Source: CAZEER01 sp964586315 (GTDB lineage Bacteria; Fidelibacterota; Marinisomatia; Marinisomatales; UBA1611). From it: a stretch of DNA of 5,422 nucleotides. Positions 1 through 5,422 of this stretch are shown in pieces. Each line of letters opens with the position of its first letter. Position 1 is the stretch's first letter. Made by a program: the position numbers and the translations under genes. Below the pieces are notes generated by a model that saw only the letters and a list, made by a program, of their open reading frames with translations, made no database searches and was not told the origin of the DNA. The stretch is from the NCBI GenBank assembly GCA_964586315.1, contig CAZPHE010000107.1, positions 1-5,422 on the forward strand. Reading direction: 5' to 3'.

Positions 1-440
1 TTAAAGATGAAGTCAGAATTGTTGGTAGAGAATTAGGTATACCAGAATCTTTAATTAAGCGTCATCCTTTTCCTGGCCCCGGTCTAGGTGTAAGAATTAT
101 GGTTGAAGTGAATAAGAATCGTATTAATATACTTCAATTAGCTGATCAGATATATTTAAAAATTCTCCATGATGATAATCTTTATGACAAAATTTGGCAG
201 GCATTTTCTGTCCTAATTCCAATTAAAACCGTAGGTGTAATGGGTGATCATCGTACATATGAAAATTTATTAGCTTTGCGTGCTGTTATTAGTACCGATG
301 GTATGACTGCCGATTGGTTTCATATGCCTGATAAAACACTTTCTAAAATTTCTAACCAAATTGTTAATTCTGTTCCAGGTATTAATAGAGTAGTTTATGA
401 TATTACTTCGAAACCACCAGGCACTATTGAATGGGAATAA
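1..440 (+). CDS. guaA: GMP synthase (glutamine-hydrolysing), C-terminal part; 5' end outside window
   Basis: Cytoplasmic enzyme of purine synthesis that aminates XMP to GMP using ATP and glutamine. Only the last 145 residues are present; the reading frame is already open at the left edge (first full codon at 3) and ends with TAA at 438-440. What is seen: the motif HPFPGPGLG around bases 60-93, then YDKIWQAF, VGVMGD, ALRAV, DGMTADW, and the terminal RVVYDITSKPPGTIEWE. These are hallmark segments of the GMP synthase C-terminal dimerisation domain, and the protein ends at TIEWE as family members usually do, so the 3' end is intact. The full protein is normally about 510-525 residues, so the glutamine amidotransferase domain and the ATP-pyrophosphatase P-loop lie upstream of the window. 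An internal ATG at 99 falls in the middle of the conserved domain and is not the real start. The next gene begins 9 bases after the stop. Confidence 0.97.
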   Translation, partial: KDEVRIVGRELGIPESLIKRHPFPGPGLGVRIMVEVNKNRINILQLADQIYLKILHDDNLYDKIWQAFSVLIPIKTVGVMGDHRTYENLLALRAVISTDGMTADWFHMPDKTLSKISNQIVNSVPGINRVVYDITSKPPGTIEWE

Positions 441-449
441 ATCAAGAAC

Positions 450-881
450 GTGTCTAGATCATGTAAGGTTATATATCTGATTTATTTGACTGTAATATTA
501 ATACCAGTAGGATTTTCATGTGATGGGAGAAACGATAAAATTATTGAACTTGAAGGACAAGACACCATTACAATAAAAGATACCATAACATTTACTGCAT
601 TAAATAGTCTATTTCAAAATAAATGTTATCATTGTCACAGTGAATCCCAATATAGTTTTTATGCATTAAACTTAGATTCTTATGAAAATACTATGGCTGG
701 GAGTCAAAATGGACCTGTGGTCATCCCCTATGAACCTGAAAATAGTTTATTATATAAGAAATGTTCAGGTGAATATACTGCAGGTGATATGATGCCTCAG
801 GATGATATATCTTATTTTGATAATCATCCAGAAAAACTCCAGTTAATTTTTGATTGGATTTATTTTGGTTGTATTGAATAA
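450..881 (+). CDS. putative lipoprotein with single-haem c-type cytochrome domain (PSCyt1-like)
   Basis: A 143-residue protein. Residues 6-23 form a hydrophobic stretch ending in GFSC, so Cys24 could be a lipidated cysteine; the lipobox is loose, as is common in Bacteroidota. A haem-attachment motif CYHCH (CxxCH) sits at residues 59-63. The segment DMMP at 113-116 offers a methionine as likely distal haem ligand. The pattern FQNKCYHCH, LNLDSYENTMAG, NGPVV, PENSLLYKK, MMP and C-terminal IFDWIYFG resembles the planctomycete/Bacteroidota cytochrome c domain (PSCyt1, PF07635, from memory). This predicts an envelope-anchored electron carrier or haem-sensing module; its partner is unknown. GTG at 450 is chosen because guaA's stop lies in the same frame 9 bases upstream and no ATG occurs before residue 81, after the haem motif. 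No Shine-Dalgarno sequence is visible. The spacing suggests co-transcription with guaA. Cys105 and Cys141 are extra cysteines and could form a disulfide. Confidence 0.85.
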   Translation: MSRSCKVIYLIYLTVILIPVGFSCDGRNDKIIELEGQDTITIKDTITFTALNSLFQNKCYHCHSESQYSFYALNLDSYENTMAGSQNGPVVIPYEPENSLLYKKCSGEYTAGDMMPQDDISYFDNHPEKLQLIFDWIYFGCIE

Positions 882-891
882 AACCATTAGA

Positions 892-951
892 ATGAAAAAA
901 AATAAAAATCTTAATTGGAAAATTATATTATCATTTTTGGGAATTTCTTAA
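892..951 (+). pseudogene. possible gene remnant or leader: 19-residue Lys/Asn-rich plus hydrophobic ORF
   Basis: ATG at 892, 10 bases after the cytochrome stop, encodes MKKNKNLNWKIILSFLGIS and then TAA at 949-951. It reads like the start of a signal peptide or membrane anchor (basic head, then IILSFLGI) that stops before any mature domain. After the TAA the same frame stays open only to the TAA at 997-999. It could be the decayed 5' end of a lost gene, a short membrane peptide, or chance in AT-rich DNA. Nothing beyond composition supports expression. Confidence 0.15.
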
Positions 952-1064
952 AACTATATGATAATATTTAGATATTTACCTATATACCATTTTTATTAAT
1001 GCTTATCTAATAATTTTTTTTTAAAAATAATGTATTTCCAAATTTCAGCATTAAAGTCTTACCA

Positions 1065-1080
1065 TAATAACTAGTTATTA
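1065..1080. promoter_or_regulatory. perfect 16-bp palindrome, possible operator
   Basis: TAATAACTAGTTATTA is fully self-complementary, with no central loop. It lies 45 bases upstream of the ATG at 1126, a position where a dimeric repressor or activator could sit. With no loop it is a poor RNA hairpin, so a DNA-binding dyad is the better reading. In DNA this AT-rich, such a palindrome can arise by chance. Confidence 0.25.
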
Positions 1081-1125
1081 AAGAATGTTTTTATATTATA
1101 GTTTATTAAATAAAAAACTATTTTA

Positions 1126-1329
1126 ATGGATATGATTAAATATATAAAACTTGTGATTTTAAAAATTAGTTTTGTCACTTTCATTAGTTGTCTAATATGG
1201 ATAATTACCAATTTTAGAAGTGGAAATGGATTCCATTTTGGAATTTTTACTATTATTATAATTTTATTTTTTTTAATTATTTTTCTTATAAAAGAAGTCT
1301 GGTCCCTTTATAATAAAATAGAAAAATAA
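1126..1329 (+). CDS. small predicted integral membrane protein, two membrane segments, function unknown
   Basis: A 67-residue protein I do not recognise. Two hydrophobic segments are visible at about residues 9-29 (LVILKISFVTFISCLIWIIT) and 38-56 (FGIFTIIIILFFLIIFLI). They are joined by a short polar loop NFRSGNGFH, and a charged tail KEVWSLYNKIEK follows. Lysines lie near both ends (Lys5, Lys8; Lys56, Lys64, Lys67), which would fit a hairpin with both termini in the cytoplasm. ATG 1126 or the second ATG two codons later could be the start; there is no Shine-Dalgarno sequence, only A/T upstream. It ends 87 bases before the MORN gene on the same strand, so it could be co-transcribed. AT-rich DNA easily produces I/F/L-rich spurious ORFs, so it may not be real, but the plausible hairpin topology favours a gene. 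Confidence 0.5.
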   Translation: MDMIKYIKLVILKISFVTFISCLIWIITNFRSGNGFHFGIFTIIIILFFLIIFLIKEVWSLYNKIEK

Positions 1330-1351
1330 TAATGGATTAACAAAAATATTA

Positions 1352-1367
1352 AAATACAATAGTATTT
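1352..1367 (+). other. short hairpin AAATAC-AATA-GTATTT in the spacer before the MORN gene
   Basis: A perfect 6-bp stem with a 4-base loop lies 22 bases after the stop of the small membrane protein and 49 bases before the next start. It is weak (one GC pair) and the following bases, ATGATGGGTTTTGTTT, are not a clean T-run. It could be a poor terminator, an mRNA-processing site or chance. Confidence 0.15.
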
Positions 1368-1416
1368 ATGATGGGTTTTGTTTATTAAATAATAATATTT
1401 TGTAAATTTAGAGAAT

Positions 1417-4400
1417 ATGAAAGCTTTTTACATATTAACTCTATTCCTATCAGCATTTCTAAAATCACAAGAATTTGATTCTAATAATGATGTGGTTCAA
1501 TATGGATTTAATTATACAGGTAGTTTTGTAGATGGGAAAAGACATGGTAAAGGAAAATTTATCTACCCAAACGGTGATACATATGATGGTGATTGGGAAA
1601 ATGATATTAGGCAAGGAGATGGAATATTTACCTATAAAGATGATAGCCATACATATATTGGAGGATTCTCAAATGATTTTTTCCATGGATGGGGAACTTT
1701 GCATGTTATCGGAGGTGAAAAATATGATGGTGAATGGAAAGATGGTAAAAAAGATGGTAAAGGTACATATTATTATCCATTTGGTAACACTTATACAGGA
1801 GATTGGGAAAATGATAAAAAACATGGAAAAGGTACGTACCTTTATAGATTCGGAAAAAAATATGAAGGAGATTGGGAAAATGATAAAAAACATGGGAAAG
1901 GTTATTCAACTGATGGTGATGGTAATAGTTATGATGGAGATTATATAGATGGTGTAATGGAGGGTAAAGGGATATATACTTTTAAAAGTGGGAATGTATA
2001 TCAAGGAGAGTTTTTGGATGGTAAAAAACATGGTCGAGGCACTTTTACGTACAAAAATGGTGATGTTTACGATGGAGAATATTTTAATGGGAATATGGAA
2101 GGAAAAGGAATATTTAAATTTGTTAATGGAAATGTATATGAAGGTGAATGGAAAGAAGATAAAAGTCATGGAAGGGGAACATATACATTTAGGAACGGGA
2201 ATATTTACGTAGGAGAATTTTTTAATGGAAAGGAAAATGGTAAAGGCGCATTTACTTATTCAGATGGTGAAAAATATGTTGGGGATTATAAAGATGGAAA
2301 AAGAACAGGAATAGGAATTTTTACATTTAGAAATGGGAATGTGTATGAAGGCGAATTTTGGGATGGTATTAAAAATGGGATTGGTACATTTAAATATCCC
2401 AATGGGAATGTCTATGAAGGTGAGTGGAAGAATGATCTAAGACACGGGAAGGGATCTTTTAAATATATCTCTGGAGCAGTATTTAGTGGTGAATGGAAAA
2501 ACGGTCTTATTGATGGTTATGGAAGTTATAATTATTCAAATGGTGATGTATACGAAGGAGATTTTAGTAAAGGTAAAATGCATGGTTGGGGTTCATATAT
2601 TTTTGAAAATGGTAATGAATATCATGGTGAATGGAAAAATGATATTATAGAAGGAGAAGGTATCTATTCTTCTGCCAATGGTAATCATTATGAAGGGATA
2701 TTTTCAGATGGAAAATTAAATGGCCATGGGTCATTTCGGTCTTATCTTGGTGAAACTTATGTTGGAGAATGGGTTGATGGTAAAATGCATGGTAGAGGTC
2801 TTTATATTTTTTCAAATGGTAGTAGATATGATGGTCAGTGGGTTAATGATAAAAGGACAGGATATGGCATATATAATTATTCAAATGGTAATGTTTACGA
2901 AGGTTTATTTAAAAATGGACAGCGGAATGGTAAAGGGATATTCCGCCAATCCAATGGTGATTTGTATAAAGGTGATTGGTTGAGTGGTGAAATAGAAGGT
3001 CAAGGTAGTTATTTTTATTCCAATGGTGATGTATATGTAGGAGAATGGACACAAGATAAAAAGAATGGACAAGGAGTGCTGACTTATTCAGATGGCAAAA
3101 AATATAGAGGGAGCTTTGTTGATGATAAAATAGAAGGCAATGGTAATTTATCTAATCCTGATGGTAGGAGTTATGATGGATATTGGATTGATGGTAAAAT
3201 GAATGGTAAAGGTATTTTCACTGATTTACAAGGGAATAGATATGAAGGAAGTTGGGAAAATAATGAATATAATGGTCAGGGAAGCTATTTTTATTCTAAT
3301 GGTGATATATATAAAGGATTGTGGCGGAATGGTAAACGCTATGGGAAAGGAACATTTAATACTTATAGCGGTGATAGATATGAAGGAATGTGGAAAAATG
3401 GATTAAAGGAAGGTGAGGGTAGCTATATTACATCTAATCAAGATAAATATGTTGGTCAGTGGGCAAATGACTTTCGAAATGGATACGGGAAACAAATTTA
3501 TTCAAATGGTAGTGAATATGATGGAGAATGGATGGATAATCAAATCCATGGATTAGGAAAAATGAAATATAATACAGGTAGTATATATCAAGGAGATTGG
3601 AAGGTAGGTTTAAGACATGGTGTGGGTACCCATACTTATTCTAATGGAGAGATTTATGAAGGTGAATGGGAAAAAAATAAAAGAAGTGGTAAAGGTAGTT
3701 GCACTTTTAGTAATGATAATATCTATAAAGGAGATTGGTTGAATGATGTAATCCAAGGGATAGGAATAATGACTTATTCTAATGGTAATATTTATGATGG
3801 TGAGTGGATTAATAACCAGAAGAATGGAAAAGGAATTCTAACAACTGATAAGTGGAAATATATAGGTGATTGGAAAGATGACCAAAAAAATGGAGATGGA
3901 ACTTATACAGATAATGAAGGAAATAAATATGTGGGAAATTGGAGTAAGAATAAAATGCATGGAGAAGGTACTTTTACAGACTATCTGGGTCATCGTTATG
4001 CTGGTAATTGGTTAAATGGGAAAAGAGAAGGTAAAGGGACTTATACTTTTGCAGGTAAGAAAAAAGATGGAACTGTTAGTGTATCATATCTATATTTAAA
4101 TGGGAATCGTTATGTAGGAGAATGGAAGGAAAATAAATTTCACGGTAATGGTTCATTTAAATATTTAAATGGCGATACTTATGAGGGGAACTGGAAAATG
4201 GATAATCGTGATGGTGCAGGTATTTACACATCTTCTTCGGGTGAACATTATGATGGGGAATGGAAAGATGATTTAAGAAATGGATATGGAGAGATGGATT
4301 TTAAGAATGGTGATAGATATATAGGTAAATGGAAAGATAACTTGCTTAGCGGGGAGGGTAAAATGCTTTACAGCAATGGAGATCGATATAATGGCTATTG

Positions 4401-5422
4401 GATTGATAATCTTAAACATGGTGAAGGAACATATTTATATAATAATGGTGATAAATATATTGGTTTTTGGAAACAAAATGTAAAAATTGGTCAAGGAACA
4501 CAAGAATATGTTAATGGCGATATTTATAAAGGAGAATGGAAGGATGGGATAAAGGAAGGGTATGGTAAGTTTACTGATTCAAAAGGAAATTCTTATGAAG
4601 GGAATTGGGAAAATGATCTTAGAAATGGATTTGGAACTAATAAATATGCTAATAAAGATATTTATGAAGGTCAGTGGAAAAATAATTTAAAAACAGGTAC
4701 TGGTAAAATAATTTATTCGAATGGAGATACCTATGATGGAATGTGGAATAATGATAAAAGAGAAGGTAAAGGAAAATCGACTTATGTATTAAATGGTATT
4801 GTATACATAGGAGAATTTAAAAATGATGTTTTTCATGGTAATGGATTATATACTTCATCTATTGGGGACACCTACGAAGGACAATGGGAATTTGGGAAGA
4901 AAGAAGGTCATGGTACTTTCAAATCATCGATGAGTGGTAAATATGTAGGCTCTTGGAGGAAAGATATGAAACACGGTCATGGAAAATATAATTATGCTGA
5001 TGGAAATGAATATATAGGTGATTGGCAAAATGATCAAATCACAGGAAATGGAACATATAAATTTTCTAATGGAAGTATTGGAGAAGGTGCTTTTACAAAT
5101 GGAAAATTAAATGGCCAAGGAACTTTCAATTTTGCAAATGGAGACAAATATATTGGGACTTTTTTTAATGGTAAAAGAGAGGGGTATGGTAATTGTGTAT
5201 TTTCAGATGGAGGTGTGTATTCTGGCGAATGGAAGGATGATCAAATTAATGGTCAGGGAAAATATATTTTTTCTAATGGTAATGAATATGAAGGCATGTT
5301 TCTAAATGGTGTTATAGAGGGACAGGGTAGTTATACTTTCACTAATGGTAACCTATACATTGGAGAATTTAAAGATGGTAAAAGAGAAGGTTTAGGAGTT
5401 TTTACTTATTCAAATGGTAATA
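1417..5422 (+). CDS. giant predicted exported MORN-repeat protein (at least 1335 residues, 56 repeats), 3' end outside window
   Basis: Starts at the first ATG after an in-frame TAA (1393-1395). All 1335 complete codons to the window edge were read and no stop occurs. Residues 1-17 (MKAFYILTLFLSAFLKS) look like a signal peptide, with cleavage possibly before Gln18; there is no lipobox cysteine. After a linker of about 15 residues, tandem MORN repeats begin at Tyr33 and run to the edge: 56 copies of about YxGxW-xxGKxxGxG-xxxYxNGxx. No other domain is present. The protein is rich in Gly, Asn, Lys, Asp and Tyr, and I found only two cysteines (762 and 1260). MORN repeats pair as beta-hairpins into long rods; known members bind proteins or membranes, mostly in eukaryotes. 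Typical MORN proteins carry far fewer repeats. Export to the periplasm or surface is inferred. A C-terminal sorting domain, if any, lies beyond the window. No catalytic motif is seen, so a structural or adhesive role is a guess. The repeat family is certain; the function is not. Confidence 0.95.
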   Translation, partial: MKAFYILTLFLSAFLKSQEFDSNNDVVQYGFNYTGSFVDGKRHGKGKFIYPNGDTYDGDWENDIRQGDGIFTYKDDSHTYIGGFSNDFFHGWGTLHVIGGEKYDGEWKDGKKDGKGTYYYPFGNTYTGDWENDKKHGKGTYLYRFGKKYEGDWENDKKHGKGYSTDGDGNSYDGDYIDGVMEGKGIYTFKSGNVYQGEFLDGKKHGRGTFTYKNGDVYDGEYFNGNMEGKGIFKFVNGNVYEGEWKEDKSHGRGTYTFRNGNIYVGEFFNGKENGKGAFTYSDGEKYVGDYKDGKRTGIGIFTFRNGNVYEGEFWDGIKNGIGTFKYPNGNVYEGEWKNDLRHGKGSFKYISGAVFSGEWKNGLIDGYGSYNYSNGDVYEGDFSKGKMHGWGSYIFENGNEYHGEWKNDIIEGEGIYSSANGNHYEGIFSDGKLNGHGSFRSYLGETYVGEWVDGKMHGRGLYIFSNGSRYDGQWVNDKRTGYGIYNYSNGNVYEGLFKNGQRNGKGIFRQSNGDLYKGDWLSGEIEGQGSYFYSNGDVYVGEWTQDKKNGQGVLTYSDGKKYRGSFVDDKIEGNGNLSNPDGRSYDGYWIDGKMNGKGIFTDLQGNRYEGSWENNEYNGQGSYFYSNGDIYKGLWRNGKRYGKGTFNTYSGDRYEGMWKNGLKEGEGSYITSNQDKYVGQWANDFRNGYGKQIYSNGSEYDGEWMDNQIHGLGKMKYNTGSIYQGDWKVGLRHGVGTHTYSNGEIYEGEWEKNKRSGKGSCTFSNDNIYKGDWLNDVIQGIGIMTYSNGNIYDGEWINNQKNGKGILTTDKWKYIGDWKDDQKNGDGTYTDNEGNKYVGNWSKNKMHGEGTFTDYLGHRYAGNWLNGKREGKGTYTFAGKKKDGTVSVSYLYLNGNRYVGEWKENKFHGNGSFKYLNGDTYEGNWKMDNRDGAGIYTSSSGEHYDGEWKDDLRNGYGEMDFKNGDRYIGKWKDNLLSGEGKMLYSNGDRYNGYWIDNLKHGEGTYLYNNGDKYIGFWKQNVKIGQGTQEYVNGDIYKGEWKDGIKEGYGKFTDSKGNSYEGNWENDLRNGFGTNKYANKDIYEGQWKNNLKTGTGKIIYSNGDTYDGMWNNDKREGKGKSTYVLNGIVYIGEFKNDVFHGNGLYTSSIGDTYEGQWEFGKKEGHGTFKSSMSGKYVGSWRKDMKHGHGKYNYADGNEYIGDWQNDQITGNGTYKFSNGSIGEGAFTNGKLNGQGTFNFANGDKYIGTFFNGKREGYGNCVFSDGGVYSGEWKDDQINGQGKYIFSNGNEYEGMFLNGVIEGQGSYTFTNGNLYIGEFKDGKREGLGVFTYSNGN
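1513..5422 (+). repeat. tandem array of 56 MORN repeats, 69-bp period, within the coding sequence
   Basis: Each unit encodes 23 residues opening with Y-x-G-x-aromatic and containing G-x-G at positions 12-14. Counting from Tyr33, repeats start every 23 residues: 33, 56, 80, 103, 126 and so on to 1314. The exceptions are repeat 2 (24 residues, starts 56), repeat 34 (22, starts 793), repeat 37 (38, starts 861) and repeat 47 (24, starts 1106). Repeat 15 opens with Phe, and repeat 52 (residue 1222) has Gly in place of the opening Tyr. Repeat 56 begins at base 5356 and lacks only its last residue at the edge. At DNA level most units differ, with varied synonymous codons, so the array is mostly old. 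Confidence 0.95.
1798..1902 (+). repeat. near-identical adjacent units (MORN repeats 5 and 6)
   Basis: Bases 1798-1833 and 1867-1902, exactly 69 bases apart, both encode GDWENDKKHGKG and match at 35 of 36 bases (GGA versus GGG in one glycine codon). This is much closer than the usual similarity between units of the array and points to a fairly recent unit duplication or local gene conversion. Confidence 0.8.

Larger units (their letters stand above)
882..1125. other. AT-rich intergenic spacer
   Basis: 244 bases, very AT-rich, between the cytochrome gene and the small membrane protein. I see no tRNA-like cloverleaf, no GC-rich terminator hairpin followed by a T-run, and no substantial ORF on either strand. 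It contains a 19-codon mini-ORF, a T-run around 1013-1021 and a perfect palindrome, listed separately. It probably carries the end of the guaA-cytochrome transcript and the promoter for the downstream genes, but no site matches the Bacteroidota TTG / TAnnTTTG promoter consensus well. Confidence 0.6.

Noticed and set aside
99..440. A 113-residue gene starting at ATG 99
   Set aside because: The frame is open to the left edge and the upstream codons encode the conserved HPFPGPG part of GMP synthase, so the ATG is internal to guaA.
1099..1120. Inverted repeat TAGTTT ... AAACTA just before the small membrane ORF
   Set aside because: Only 6 bp with a 10-base AT-only loop; expected by chance in this composition.
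1378..1402. Possible Bacteroidota promoter (TTG at 1378 and ATATTTTG at 1395) before the MORN gene
   Set aside because: The -7 element does not match TAnnTTTG and the 14-base spacing is too short, so I do not call it.
1410..1416. AGAGA before ATG 1417 as a Shine-Dalgarno sequence
   Set aside because: It lies only 2 bases from the start codon, too close to work as a normal ribosome binding site.
1532..1948. Met/Lys-rich 138-residue ORF in another plus frame, and similar ones at 1988-2212, 2720-2983, 3203-3406 and 5111-5305
   Set aside because: All lie inside the MORN coding sequence one frame over. Their repetitive MVKxMV-type peptides are the shifted reading of the GGTAAA/AATGGT codons of the repeats.
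1465..2169. Reverse-strand ORFs rich in F, I, H and S (1465-1650, 1669-1893, 1706-1909, 1906-2169)
   Set aside because: They are antisense shadows of the repeat array; the low complexity and repeated FFIIFPISF/HVFYHFPN blocks mirror the forward repeats, and no start context supports them.
1513..5422. CRISPR-like or satellite DNA reading of the 69-bp periodicity
   Set aside because: Units are diverged in DNA but conserved in protein, contiguous without spacers and in one open frame, which is the pattern of a coding repeat.

Overview
The window is strongly AT-rich, entirely plus-strand, and looks like chromosomal DNA of a Bacteroidota (Flavobacteriia- or Cytophagia-like) bacterium or a close relative in the FCB group. 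The support is indirect: low GC, start codons without well-placed Shine-Dalgarno sequences, a lipoprotein with a planctomycete/Bacteroidota-style cytochrome c domain, and a GMP synthase C-terminus of ordinary bacterial type. No rRNA, tRNA, transposase, CRISPR or phage gene is visible.

Layout. Positions 1-440 hold the 3' end of guaA (GMP synthase, dimerisation domain). Nine bases later, in the same frame, comes a small putative lipoprotein c-type cytochrome (450-881, GTG start). A very AT-rich spacer (882-1125) follows; it holds a 19-codon mini-ORF of doubtful meaning and a perfect 16-bp palindrome. A 67-residue protein with two predicted membrane segments lies at 1126-1329. After a short spacer, an open frame starts at ATG 1417 and runs off the right edge with no stop, giving at least 1335 residues.

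The main feature is this last gene. It has a predicted signal peptide, then almost at once an unbroken array of 56 tandem MORN repeats (consensus about YxGxW-xxGKxxGxG-xxxYxNGxx, 23 residues or 69 bp each), still continuing at the window edge. I read every codon from 1417 to 5422 and found no in-frame stop. The register deviates from 23 residues only four times: +1 in repeat 2, -1 in repeat 34, +15 in repeat 37 and +1 in repeat 47. The closed ORFs that can be drawn inside this region on either strand are shadows of this gene.

How the genes work together: guaA is housekeeping and may share a transcript with the cytochrome lipoprotein. The two envelope-type small proteins and the exported MORN giant would all act at or beyond the inner membrane, but nothing in the sequence proves a shared pathway. 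The candidate for something undescribed is the exported, very long, single-family MORN protein. I infer that it forms a long beta-hairpin rod or filament outside the cytoplasm.
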